DNA from: Rhizoclosmatium globosum
Lineage: Eukaryota; Chytridiomycota; Chytridiomycetes; Chytridiales; Chytriomycetaceae
Assembly (NCBI GenBank): GCA_002104985.1
Contig: MCGO01000139.1
Location: 36,057 to 100,056, forward strand
Direction: 5' to 3'
Length of the DNA: 64,000 nt
Of the stretch, positions 32,605-42,871 are shown one piece after another. Every line of letters begins with the position of its first letter. Position 1 is the first letter of the stretch. Below the pieces are notes generated by a model. That model searched no databases, had not been told where the DNA came from, and saw only the letters and a program-made list of their open reading frames with translations. The translations under genes and the position numbers were made by a program.

Positions 32605-33758
32605 ATGCAGAACGCCTACAAGCCAACCGAAGAGCGCAACCAGCAGAACACGTGCTATGTCGGCAACCTCGACGACCAAGTAACCGAGGCGCTTCTTTGG
32701 GAGCTGATGCTCCAGGCCGGGCCCGTTGTCAACATCCACCTTCCAAAGGACCGAGTCACCCAATCGCACCAGGGCTTTGGCTTCGCTGAGTTCCAAACAG
32801 AAGACGACGCCGAATACGCAATTAAGGTGACTACTAACACAAATCCTCTCAAACTGCGCATTAACCTCTCTTAACCTATCCCAAAACCAAACAAGATTAT
32901 GCACATGATCAAAGTATTCGGAAAACCAATCCGCGTAAACAAAGCTTCAGATAACAAACGAACTGTGGATGTCGGCGCGAACCTGTTTATTGGAAACTTG
33001 GATCCGGAAGTCGATGAAAAGACGCTACATGACACCTTCTCTGCTTTTGGAGTTATTGCACAGACACCAAAAGTAGCTAGAGATGCGGAAGTGGGTGTGT
33101 CGAAGGGTTACGGTTTCGTGGCGTACGATAACTTTGAAAGTGCTGATGCCGCGATTGAGGCCATGAATGGGCAGTTCTTGGGTGGAAAACCTATCACAGT
33201 TGCTTATGCGTTCAAAAAAGATGGACAGGGAGAGAGGCATGGTTCTGCGGCTGGTATGTTGTTTTGTTGCGACATGTTGAGTACGTCATTTTAACTCCGT
33301 GGAACTAGAGCGTCTCTTGGCTGCTCAAGCTCAAAAGAATGCTCCTACTCATATGCCGAATCGATTGTTCGCGGAACTGCCGACTCCTGGTATGCCAGGA
33401 ATGGCGCCTGGCCCACCAGTCCCTATGATGCCAATTCCAGGAATGGCACCTCCGCCTATGATGATGCCTCCTCCTCCTCAACAGCCCATGTATGGGTATC
33501 CGCCTATGCCGATGCCTGGATGTACGTATTCTCCAAGGCGAGACTTTCATGAAAGAATAACACTCGTCAAATAGATCAAATGCCGCCTCCTGGTTTCGCC
33601 CCACCGCCAATGTCGTTTGGACAACAGCCTGGAATGCCCCCGATGCCTATGGGGTGAGTCTTGAAGGATTAATCTCGTCTCTCTAACAAATACTTAGATT
33701 CATGCCGCCGCCAGGGTTCCCTGGACAATACCCGCCACCGCAGTGGCCGCAACAATAG
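32605..33758 (+). CDS. SF3B4: Splicing factor 3B subunit 4 (SAP49/Hsh49)
   Basis: Five exons (32605-32826, 32896-33253, 33309-33521, 33575-33653, 33698-33758) give 310 residues. Two RRMs are clear. RRM1 has RNP2 CYVGNL and RNP1 GFGFAEF, followed by [21 protein letters not shown]2 has LFIGNL and GYGFVAY. The C-terminus is a Pro/Met/Gly-rich tail ([18 protein letters not shown]), as in metazoan SF3B4. The protein sits in the SF3b part of U2 snRNP and contacts pre-mRNA upstream of the branch point. The start ATG is followed by the family's [12 protein letters not shown]. It is intact, with all exon junctions in phase. Confidence 0.96.
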
Positions 33759-33875
33759 AGCGATGTTATCAATTGTATTTAATTTCGAGCTATTTGGAAT
33801 AAACGCGGATCAGGAGAAATTATACATGTTTTGTTTTTTAAAAGCCATAAACCAAACTAAATAATAAAATTGAAA

Positions 33876-35179
33876 TCACTCTGGTTGACATGCAGCAGCT
33901 AGGAATGGCATAACATCTGAAAGACCCAAAACTCCCACAACATCGCCTTTTCCACTTTCAGATACAATCCATACTCTGTGTGTCTTGGTAGCAGCCATCT
34001 TCTCAACAGCAACAATCAAAGGAGTAGATGGGTGAACAGTGAACAGGGGAACACGGTCGGAACCATTTGCTTCCAGGCCTTGCACAGAACGAAGCTGAAC
34101 AAAGAATCTGAAGCATGGGTCGTACAAGTGTCTCCAACCACCACGAGATGAGAGAATTTCCTTGATATCAGTCATTGACACACTTCCTTCCAACTATGGG
34201 CAACAAAACGTTAGACGCGATGGCATATAGTAAGGCAAAGAACATACCTTGGAGTGACCGTGTGCCTTATCAACAATAGCGACAGAGGAAACATGATTGG
34301 TGTGCATGGCATACAAAGCTTCCAACACAGTATCATTCAAGTCAACAGTCACAACACTGTTCTCTCCCTTCACAAGACCCAACTGCTGTAACGACAACTC
34401 TCCAGCCGCAAAATCAGTTTCAGTACGACCAGCAGTTTTTCTTGGCAATCGGCCAAACTTTTCAGCGACAAGACCGCAAATGAGGGATTGAGAAAGGACA
34501 CCGACAAACTTGTCCTTATCGCCGTCGCACTTTTCGAGAACGACAATACGGTGGAGGGCCGAGTTGTTTGCAAATTCTTGGAGGGCTGTGAGGAGTGGGG
34601 TTGTTGTGTACACAGCAACGAGAGGGTTTTGCTGGGAAAGGTTCGAAACTAGCTTGATTGGAACACCAGTACGGTCCATAGAGGCACGTTTGATAATGTC
34701 AGTGATTTCCTGGTTGAGATGATGGACAAGTAAGCACGTGTTTTTCATGGGACGAGAGGGAGTCATACCATTTCAGCATCGAACGACGCCTCTTCCTTGG
34801 GCACTTTTCGGAACACTTCAAGGACATATGTAACAAGGTCTCTGTAGTCAAACATTCCAATGAAACCACCTTGTTCAGGCCTAAAAGCAAATGTGGGATA
34901 ACAGGAATAAGCGCTTTGCTGTCAAAAACTGGTGAGTGGAATCCACACTCACGAGTAGACTGGAGCCGACGAGATCCTGTGCGCAGCCAGGGCGTTGCAG
35001 GCATCCTGGACAGAGAGATCCGTGTCGAGGCAGATTGGAATCTTTGGGCCAGACGAGCGCGAGGGTCGTTCAAGGACTTGGCCGCACGTTGTTTCGCTAA
35101 AGAGAAGTTTGAAGGCTTCGGAGGAAGATGCATCGGCGGTGACGGTGGCCGAGGAGGACATTGCTTGGAGGACGGACAT
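33876..35179 (-). CDS. CBS-domain protein, AMPK-gamma/Snf4-like
   Basis: Four exons on the minus strand (35179-34953, 34880-34769, 34709-34248, 34193-33876) give 372 residues with four CBS motifs in two Bateman pairs: ~residues 35-110 (LSVQDACNALAAHRISSAPVYS...GMFDYRDL), 145-215 (TPLLTALQEFANNSALHRIVV...GVLSQSLI), 240-300 (DTVLEALYAMHTNHVSSVAIVD...SVSMTDI) and 315-370 (TPLIVAVEKMAATKTHRVWIV...GVLGLSDV). Each ends in the G-x-[FLVM]-[ST/D]-x-x-D/S-[IVL] pattern. Such pairs bind adenine nucleotides. It resembles AMPK-gamma/Snf4 in layout but could be a free-standing CBS regulator; kinase association is not shown by the sequence. Confidence 0.82.
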
Positions 35180-35352
35180 TTTAGGTGTGGTTTTTAGGGA
35201 GGGACTTTGTTTGAAGGGGAAAGAAGGAAATGGTGGTGGGTAACTGTGACTCACACTCCTCAGTGACTCAGTCAATAGATGATGCCTCGTTTTCGGCTGT
35301 GCACGCGTCAAAGATATGAATTCAAGATAAGAAATTTATTGGAATCCTTCCA

Positions 35353-37130
35353 TTATTTTTCCTCATTTGAAAGCATTTGCATTCCTGGGTGATTAGACCA
35401 AGAAGCTGGCCTTTGTGACACAGGCCGTGATAGTGACCGTGGCATAGATTTAAAAGACTTGTTCCTATTTAATGATCCTATAGTGTTTTCATTTTCGCCA
35501 TTTGAGGGGGGCTGGCTCTTAGGTTTTTTCAAGGAATTTCTGGGAGAACACGCTTGCGACGTTGGCTCCAGAGAACTGATTCCGTTATTATTGCTGGAAC
35601 TATTACACTCTGCTCTTGTTGACGTTGGTCTAGGAGACACTGCGAATGAAGTAGCTTTTACAGATGATTTTCGAGTAACACTAACTGAATCTGAATGCTT
35701 TAGATCTTTTGATTCTGAATTCAATAGTGCGTCTCCCATTTGCAATTTGTTATCGGCAGGTGAAGAAAAATATGTTGAGACCTCTGTTTCATTTTGTTTA
35801 ACTATGGTGTCTGTGGGAGTCAAGGTTGTTGTGTTTTTCGATGGGTCGTAAATATCGCTTCGTCTGTTCGAGACAGTATTGTTTGTCGATTTGACTCTAG
35901 ATACTCCCAACAATGTAACGTCTACACTTCTTCGTCGCTGCTGATTACTAAATTCTCTCATCCTCGGTGTTAAATCTCTTTCCTCAAATGTCGACATATT
36001 CAAGGAATCTTGAGTTCCTGAACATCGAGAAGTACCACGATTAGACGCATTGAATTCGGTCTTTCCATCAACCGCACTTCCTCCAGCAATAGACGGGCCT
36101 CGAGAGGTATTGGATAAGGAGCATCTCCTTGAATTATATCGAAAATTTGGTGAATCGGTCGTAAGTTCTCCGGATTCATTGGAAATCGATTCCATTTTTT
36201 TAAGAGGAGCTAAAGAGGATTGATACTGTGACGTGCTTACGATGGATAGCCTGACGCTTGATTCTCTGACCGCCGCCTTCATTTGTTGCTCCTGTTCAGC
36301 GATACTCATAACATCCAACTTCAAAAGATGAAGCTTATACTTCATTAGAATTATTATAGTAAGTATGAGAGTTCTAAATCCATCTCCAATTGTGCGAAAA
36401 ATCTCATCATGTTGGTCTAAAGCAGCGCCAGAGATGTACAGCCCCAACGCTCCAATTTCTAAGATGGCGCTCAAGATCCCAAAACTGAAAATAACTCGAA
36501 AAGCGTCAATTTCAGAGTTGTCGGGCTCCATCGTTTGAACGGCAAAGAAAACTGAAAACAGTCCGACGAAGAACGTGTTCAAAAGACCCCCGATACTCGC
36601 ACAAACGTCAAGTGCCCTTAAACACAATAAAATTGATGATGAATCTACAACTCCGTATATGGGTGGGATTCCTCGGGTGACAAATATGAACGGTGCTATC
36701 AGTATTATCTTTTGGAGCCACTTGAACAGAAACGCTAATTCTTGTTTGGAGACAATGTGCTTTGAAGCTTGCAACAGTTTGTTTAAAAATGAAAGCGTGC
36801 AGTAGCTCGCGATACCATAGCAGATTTCGATAAGGAGTAAAAGATAAATTGCTCCCGTTTCTGAACCAAGAAGCGAACGAGCAATTTGCGCCGAATTTAA
36901 AAACAGAGTAGATATACAAGCTGAACAGTAAAAGTCCATCTGGTAAGTTTAACAAAAACAAACGAGGGGTTCATACCTCCGAAAAGCCAGAAGTTCATCG
37001 GAATAGCAATAGTCTTGATCAGACAGGTTTCGTTCTTCTTATGGGATCTCAAAAGAATTGCAGTTATGACAGCCATGTTAGCAAAGGCAAGGATGGCCAT
37101 CGCCAGGCTAAAATTCGTTTGAACGTCCAT
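35353..37130 (-). CDS. Seven-helix membrane protein with very long Ser-rich tail (receptor-type family, member 6)
   Basis: Two exons (37130-36977 and 36920-35353) joined by a 56-nt intron give 573 residues. The first helix is in exon 1 (FSLAMAILAFANMAVITAIL). Seven hydrophobic segments end near residue 265 and are followed by a ~300-residue hydrophilic tail rich in Ser, Thr and Asn with Arg-x-x-Ser sites (RRCSLSNTSRG, RRRSVDVTLLG). Family likeness is weaker than in members 2-4 but the same order of landmarks holds (FRVIFSFGILSA before helix 6). The long tail resembles member 1 and suggests coupling to kinases or adaptors, by inference only. Confidence 0.68.
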
Positions 37131-37200
37131 AGCCGTTTTAAACGAAAATCTTTGAGAGATGTCCTCGACTTCATTGTTCAGAGTGAATCATATAATCAAT

Positions 37201-38071
37201 TTAATCTTCTATCGCGTCCTGATATCCACATCGCCGTAAAGATACCTTCATCACAATTCCACAAGTTATCGCGAAATCGATAATACATCCTGCGGCTGTC
37301 CACCACACCGCCTCATTGCCATCCACATATCTCATGGAAATGTAAACTGCTGCAACGGCGATGTAAAATGCCCCAAGTACCATTCCATACTGGCTAACAA
37401 CTTCACCCCTTCGATCTAAAAATTCTCCACGGTTCGCGGCTCTCAAAAATTTCGCATGTGTTATAACTAATAGAAACGTTACTATTAGGATGGTGATGGA
37501 AAAAAGTATGTGAGTTGCAGTAATGAATGTGTTTGTTGCAGCGTTTGTTGTGGAAATCAGTGTCTGTAGGGATGGAATGACAGGCACAAAGACAAAAATT
37601 GGCAAAGGGGAGATAAGGTATGTTAACAGGGTGTGATGTTTGAATTGAGTTGTGAGTTCAATGGTTTCCTTTGCACGAGCAAGGGTGTATGTTAACTGCA
37701 AAGTCAGTCAGAAATAAGATAATATCGTAGTAAAATACGCTTGAAGTCGATACTGAATTATGAAGAATAATACTCACAATCGATAGCTCTGCAGTTCCGA
37801 GAAATACCCCCATCAATGCCATTGAAACATCCTTCGTCAATTGGTCTGTAATAAACTGAATATTTATCGCATTCGCAGTGTGGAATCCAGTCATAGAAAG
37901 ACAAGCAGCGAGTAAAAAGACGTTGAAAGGACTTGGGCATTGTTTGAGGGAACCGTCCGTTATCTTACAGAAAAACATCAAACTGAAGATTTCCAGAAGG
38001 GAAAAGGCTGCCATCGACCAGTTGACTGCAAGAGAAGAAGTATTGTCAGTAGAGTCAATCGTGGTGTTCAT
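37201..38071 (-). CDS. Seven-helix membrane protein (receptor-type family, member 7)
   Basis: Two exons (38071-37778 and 37695-37201) joined by an 82-nt intron give 262 residues. The N-terminus is Thr/Asn/Ser-rich with possible N-glycosylation sites (MNTTIDSTDNTSSLAVNWS), consistent with an outside location. Seven hydrophobic segments follow; landmarks are CPSPFNVFLLAACLS in helix 2 and GEVVSQYGMVLGAF before helix 6. The tail is very short. It lies head to tail with member 6, 70 bp away, and next to copia element 2, which inserted just upstream of its start. Confidence 0.68.
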
Positions 38072-38112
38072 TTTCTGGGTGGTATTCCAGAAGGCGACAG
38101 ATTATCTGAACA

Positions 38113-38177
38113 CGTAAATATGTTTTGAGGTGACAAAAGTCTTTATTATTATTTGACACGTCACATATACATCAACG
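38113..38177 (-). repeat. 3' terminal repeat (65 bp) of element 2
   Basis: Identical to 42724-42788. On the element strand it supplies the last sense codon (CGT) and the TGA stop of Gag-Pol, and an AATAAA polyadenylation-type signal. Confidence 0.9.
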
Positions 38178-41100
38178 GACGTAGTTATTTGGTACAAATA
38201 CAGTGAAAAATGTTTTTAAGTGGGCTTTCTGTGGTTCAACAAGTCCCAATTCCAATAAGGCCCTTTCATGCTTAACACTTCTGAGCGGTTTTGTCATAAT
38301 ATCTGCCTTATTTTGATCTGTTGGGCACCATGCGACAACACCAGAGCGAGACTTTCTTGATTCTGTGTCTGCTGCAAGGTCTGAATCTGAGTATCCCTTA
38401 AGTTGGATCGAGCTTGATTTGTTGTATCGGAGCCGTTTTGTTGACGTTCTGTTGAGGTATCCAAGAAGGTGTTGAAGGGCTTTCCAGTGTATTGGTTTTG
38501 GTTGTTTCATATGTTGTCCAAGTTTTCCCAGAGTAAATAAGATATCTGGTCGAGTTTTGTTCAGCACAAGTATTGTTCCAAATGCTGATGAGTAGTCGCG
38601 GGTTTCCATTTCTTTGCTTTCCTCCGCTGTTGGGGGTTTTGAGTCGTCAAATTCTTTCATGTTCACTCTGTTGTCCCATGGTGTTTTTCTTGATGATAGA
38701 GGGTCCTCCATTAGGGGAAGGCAATTGTTGGTGATGTAAAATTCTTGGTCCATTTCAAATGCATCCTGATAATATGTTTTCCTGCATCCAATTATAGTAC
38801 CAACTTCATCTTCAATTGTAAGTGGTAGCCTTGAGTTGAACCAATTTAGGAATTTTGTTCTTTCGTTTTCGCATCCTGGGTCAGCTGCCACTTCTCCGTC
38901 ATCCACGAACCACTGCATGAGTAGGATCTTTTCGTTACGTACAGGAGAGAGTTGTTTCATCCATAGACATGGACTCGAAGGGCATTTTTCGAATCCATAT
39001 TCAAGAAACAGTTTGTTTCGATGTTCTTGGAAAATGAATGGGCCATTACGCTGACCATTACAGATTTTATCCCAGAATATGCAGTGAGTGTTTGGTGAAA
39101 TGCCTTCTGGGAGAGGCATGCCATATGGGATAGTGGTGTACGTTGGGTAGTTAGGGTCATTTGGAGTATTAGGATAAGCACCTATTATATCAGTTTTGAT
39201 GGTTGACATTCCGCGCTGAAGGACATGAATTGAGAAGATTTTGTTTGTTTCTACGTCAGGGGTGGAGGCATACACCTGACCTACATCTTCTAATTCCTGC
39301 TTCTTCCCATTTCCCACCAAGCGAACTTTCCTTTCAGTGATTCCTGTATCCGCGTCAGTCTTTTCTGTAAGGGAGTAGAATGATGGGATAATAGGTGCTT
39401 TTGCTTGACTTATCAGTTCAAAATGATAGCTTTTTGCTTCTGCCAACTTTTTGTGGTGTTTGTCAAATGCAGCTATCCATTTTGGGTCGAGTAGGGCTTG
39501 TCGTACTGATATGTTGGCTGGCTTTGTGATAAATGCCTTCCAATTTCCTGTTGAAGCGTCGTATTGTTGTTGTGGTTGGCTGTTTCGTGTTGATCGTCTA
39601 AGTGCTGGTGCCGGTGTTGGGGGAGGGGGAGGGGAGGCATCGTCTTCACTATCTGATTGAGTTCTTGATAGCTGATACATTGGGTTCTGGACTGTCTCGC
39701 TTTCTTCTGAGGGAGTGAAGAAGTGAGTTGATGTATTAGATTGGGTCGGTGAACTCTGACTCGTTGTGGATGGTGTGTTTGTTGTGGGGGGTGCTGTTGT
39801 TATAGGAACAGGGTTTGGGATGATTGGTGTTGAGTCAGCTGCAGCCTCTTCTAGTATTTCAATAGGGCATTCGGTGGGGATCCATATGTAGTCGTCTTCT
39901 GTTTTGTCGTTATTCTGTTCCGCCCATCTGACAACTTTAAGGCTCTCATGTTTGCGTCCTGGGATCTGCTCCGTTTGGAAAATGTTTTCAGTGAAGTATG
40001 CGTCTCGGGAATATATAATGGATTCAGGGTTCTTAACATCTGTCATGAATTTCCAACCTAATCGCTGGACAGGGTGACCATCATAATTGCCTACTCCGAC
40101 AAATGTTGCTCTTGTTGCCCTTGGGCCTATTTTCCAGTACACTCCCGGTTTTGTTTCATTTTCAACTGTTATTTTAACATGCTTCGGGAGAATGCGAGGA
40201 TATGCAATACAGTTAAGTGTCCTCCATTGTGATACAAGTGGCTTTTGGCCTGTGAGCAGTTCAATAGGAGTCTTTGTCTCCTTGCCATGGACTGTACGAT
40301 TATCAATATATGTGTGATATAAGGCATTACCAAGCCAGAAGTTTTTAGGTGCTCCTGTTTGAATTATATTTGCGCGCACTCTTTCCATCATAACTTTGAA
40401 ATATCCATTTGTATGACCATCCTGGTTGTGTGCGTCTGTCATTGAGATTTGGATAGTTGTTTGGAGGATTCTGCACGCTTCGCGCATCAGGTTGCTTTCC
40501 GCTTCTCCTGATGGGTCCATTTGTAGGAATTGTACTTTTTCGTTTGACACAGATTCCAAATATTTGATTCCTATTATCAATTTTTCGGTGACTTCACGTG
40601 CCGAATGATTGTACAGGCCATAGCATATTTTGAAGTTAATAGATGGGACCATTATCCCGAGCATACAAGTGTATCCTTCCACAGATGGATTACTTCGTTC
40701 TGGAAAGAATACATCAGTGATGACAGTGTGCAATATTTTCCCTGATTCCCATCCTCCGTTATTGTATGGGAGGCGAGGCATTTTTGCCATAATACATGTT
40801 TCGCAAAAGAAGTTGTCTTTGTCTTTTGATCCGCTTATATTTAGTCCTCGTACTGCTGGTACTGTTTTTAGGATTTGATCAACTCCTGCATGCATGAATC
40901 TTTCATGCCAAGTGCGAAGAGTTGTGTTGTGTGGAAATACAGATCCTAGGAACGCTTTTGAGGTTGGTTGAGACAGCACTAGTTCAAATAATCCATCAAC
41001 GCCTTTTGCTGTATATTTGACATGAAATTTTCCATCTTCAAATGTGCCAATATACGCTGTCAATGACTCGTGGTCAAAATATACACTTTGTTTTGATAGT

Positions 41101-42632
41101 AGAATTTTCCAGATAGATATAAGTGACTCTGATGCATCTGGTATGTACTCGACCTCTTTTATTACGGAGTCACAGTTGGCAATTTCAACTGTTCCTTCCA
41201 TACCCGATCCTCTTATCACAGCACCGGGGGCTATTCCTTGGATGTTTGATGGAATACAAGACTTTGTATTATTGAGTATAGTTGCATTATTAGTCATGTG
41301 TTTCATAGATCCAGAGTCAAGATAAGCTTTCACGGTATTAATTTGAGAGTATTGGTCAATCGATTTATAGTTGTTGCATCCATCTCCTACTGTCTTTAAA
41401 TCGGTATCAATCCTATTTTCTATTAGAGGGGAAGGTAACACATAGTGGGAAGCAGCTTTATTGAAAGCGGCTTGAATTGTTAACTTCTTTCCTCCTAATT
41501 CGGGGACTGAGGACAGAGCAAGAGTTGCTGCCGCGGGATTTGCAAATGATACAAAGCCAATTGTAGTATTCTTGGTCTTGTTTCTGACAACAAACGCTTC
41601 TGTTGCAGTTTGGAAGAGTCCCAAAAGTTGAGCTTGGGTGGTTCCTTCTGGCAGGCCCGCGACATATACTTTAAGTGGGTCTTTGGTGCGGTTAGCTGTT
41701 GGATGAGCGGCATTGTTAGAGGTTTTGTTGATTGCTGCGAGAGCTTTTGCAAGTTCCGTCGCCAAGTTGTTGAATTCATCCACAGTCACAAACTTCGCTT
41801 CATTCTTCGCTTCAGATAGGAACGCTTTCGAAGTATTTTTGTCGAACATTTCTTTGTGGTGATTCATTTGTTGGATTGATCGTTCATCTTCGGCCATGAC
41901 GTCCACAATATCTCTGAAAGTGAAATCCGTCTTTCCTTTTGCTGAAGCGACCAAGGTTTTCATTGATCTCTGCATTTCGGCAGTGGGCATTCCAGCAAAG
42001 AATTGTCTGACGTTTTCGCTTTCAAAGTTGTCGGCTTCCGTGGTGGATGGGTAACCCAGTTCAGACAATTCAAGAATACGTTTCTTCATGTTTCGCAGAA
42101 ACTGACTAGGGTGTTCGTTTGGCTGGAGGCGGAGGGCACGGAGCGAATTTTTGGCTGCGTCGATGTTTGCACTGTTATTGACGAGACAGTGCGAGCGAAG
42201 GGCATTCATTCCGGCGACAATTTCCTCGTTATTTCCTGCGCCTTGTTTGTACACTGCGTACATGAATGGATCTGTGAAGTGGCAAATGGCAGCAGTGACC
42301 CGAGATTTCATTGTGTCGTATGCGGCGGTCAATTGGAAGAGCTCCTTCTTTTGGCTGAGCGTCGGAGTTTTTAGAGTCCCGTCTGCGTTGATCCCGTATA
42401 CTTCGGCCGCTGGGACGCATTCGACTTGTTTTGACAGGAACAACACAGACTTTGTCACGACTTTCGAGTACGGCGGTTCCGTGCCGCCTTCATAAAACAA
42501 AGCGTTTTGTGGGATTCCTAAAGTAGCGACTGCGTTGCTGAGATCGGTGTACCACTGGAGGAAGTGGGTTGCGTAGTTCCTTTCGGTGAGTCTTTGTTCG
42601 TCCTTCGGGAGCATATATCCAAGTCCCGACAT
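38172..42632 (-). CDS. Gag-Pol polyprotein of element 2, with an RRM-like domain and a shortened RNase H
   Basis: A single intact frame of 1,486 residues from ATG 42632 (MSGLGYMLPKDEQRL). Gag (~1-300) is a helical copia-type Gag. Residues ~316-388 read as an RNA-recognition motif: RNP2-like VYVAGLPEG and RNP1-like TIGFVSFAN, with alternating helix-strand spacing. No CCHC zinc knuckle is seen. Protease: YLDSGSMKHMTN. Integrase zinc motif: WHERFMHAG...CETCIMAKMPRLP; core Asp residues in VITDVFF and FLQMDPSGEAE; the NG-x-x-E-R box is shortened to NGYFKVMMERVR, so the catalytic Glu is doubtful. Reverse transcriptase: WFVDDGE. RNase H begins GYSDSDLAADTESRKSRSG but jumps directly to DQNKADIMTKPL, losing about 70-80 residues with the catalytic Glu and second Asp. 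It is probably not autonomous. Confidence 0.88.
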   Translation of the reverse strand: MSGLGYMLPKDEQRLTERNYATHFLQWYTDLSNAVATLGIPQNALFYEGGTEPPYSKVVTKSVLFLSKQVECVPAAEVYGINADGTLKTPTLSQKKELFQLTAAYDTMKSRVTAAICHFTDPFMYAVYKQGAGNNEEIVAGMNALRSHCLVNNSANIDAAKNSLRALRLQPNEHPSQFLRNMKKRILELSELGYPSTTEADNFESENVRQFFAGMPTAEMQRSMKTLVASAKGKTDFTFRDIVDVMAEDERSIQQMNHHKEMFDKNTSKAFLSEAKNEAKFVTVDEFNNLATELAKALAAINKTSNNAAHPTANRTKDPLKVYVAGLPEGTTQAQLLGLFQTATEAFVVRNKTKNTTIGFVSFANPAAATLALSSVPELGGKKLTIQAAFNKAASHYVLPSPLIENRIDTDLKTVGDGCNNYKSIDQYSQINTVKAYLDSGSMKHMTNNATILNNTKSCIPSNIQGIAPGAVIRGSGMEGTVEIANCDSVIKEVEYIPDASESLISIWKILLSKQSVYFDHESLTAYIGTFEDGKFHVKYTAKGVDGLFELVLSQPTSKAFLGSVFPHNTTLRTWHERFMHAGVDQILKTVPAVRGLNISGSKDKDNFFCETCIMAKMPRLPYNNGGWESGKILHTVITDVFFPERSNPSVEGYTCMLGIMVPSINFKICYGLYNHSAREVTEKLIIGIKYLESVSNEKVQFLQMDPSGEAESNLMREACRILQTTIQISMTDAHNQDGHTNGYFKVMMERVRANIIQTGAPKNFWLGNALYHTYIDNRTVHGKETKTPIELLTGQKPLVSQWRTLNCIAYPRILPKHVKITVENETKPGVYWKIGPRATRATFVGVGNYDGHPVQRLGWKFMTDVKNPESIIYSRDAYFTENIFQTEQIPGRKHESLKVVRWAEQNNDKTEDDYIWIPTECPIEILEEAAADSTPIIPNPVPITTAPPTTNTPSTTSQSSPTQSNTSTHFFTPSEESETVQNPMYQLSRTQSDSEDDASPPPPPTPAPALRRSTRNSQPQQQYDASTGNWKAFITKPANISVRQALLDPKWIAAFDKHHKKLAEAKSYHFELISQAKAPIIPSFYSLTEKTDADTGITERKVRLVGNGKKQELEDVGQVYASTPDVETNKIFSIHVLQRGMSTIKTDIIGAYPNTPNDPNYPTYTTIPYGMPLPEGISPNTHCIFWDKICNGQRNGPFIFQEHRNKLFLEYGFEKCPSSPCLWMKQLSPVRNEKILLMQWFVDDGEVAADPGCENERTKFLNWFNSRLPLTIEDEVGTIIGCRKTYYQDAFEMDQEFYITNNCLPLMEDPLSSRKTPWDNRVNMKEFDDSKPPTAEESKEMETRDYSSAFGTILVLNKTRPDILFTLGKLGQHMKQPKPIHWKALQHLLGYLNRTSTKRLRYNKSSSIQLKGYSDSDLAADTESRKSRSGVVAWCPTDQNKADIMTKPLRSVKHERALLELGLVEPQKAHLKTFFTVFVPNNYVR

Positions 42633-42702
42633 TTTAAATATGAAGATTGTATAAGCAGATAGTATGAGTAGTATAAAGATAGTAGGAGGAGGAGTAGTAG
42701 TA

Positions 42703-42723
42703 GTAGAGTTGGTGCTGATAACG
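42703..42723 (-). promoter_or_regulatory. Primer-binding site of element 2, complementary to a tRNA-Ile-like 5' half
   Basis: Read on the minus strand directly after the terminal repeat: CGTTATCAGCACCAACT. Its complement is an anticodon arm with loop CTGATAA (anticodon GAT, isoleucine) ending at tRNA position 40. This is the same register as the primer site of element 1. Confidence 0.65.
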
Positions 42724-42788
42724 CGTAAATATGTTTTGAGGTGACAAAAGTCTTTATTATTATTTGACACGTCACATATACATCAACG
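42724..42788 (-). repeat. 5' terminal repeat (65 bp) of element 2
   Basis: Identical over 65 bp to 38113-38177. Its inner edge is fixed independently by the target duplication and by the abutting primer-binding site, which agree to the base. Confidence 0.9.
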
Positions 42789-42871
42789 GAACAACGTTAA
42801 AAGAAGAATAAATAAGTGTAAAATTTAAACCATTCCTATTTCTCTTACTTGTTCGTTCTTTTTTCCAACAA

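Larger units (their letters stand above)
38113..42788 (-). mobile_element. Copia-like retroelement (element 2) with 65-bp terminal repeats
   Basis: Two exact 65-bp direct repeats (38113-38177 and 42724-42788) bound a 4,676-bp element, flanked by the 5-bp target duplication GAACA (38108-38112 and 42789-42793). On the minus strand the ends read CGTTGATG...ATTTACG, with 3-bp inverted tips (CGT/ACG) instead of TG/CA. A primer-binding site directly abuts the 5' repeat. One long Gag-Pol frame fills the interior and ends inside the 3' repeat. I see no polypurine tract before the 3' repeat. Such short LTRs are unusual for a coding copia element. Confidence 0.88.

Noticed and set aside
38113..38177. 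Element 2 as a LINE or DNA transposon because of its short terminal repeats
   Set aside because: The domain order (protease, integrase, RT, RNase H), the 5-bp target duplication and the abutting tRNA-complementary primer site fit an LTR retroelement of copia type.
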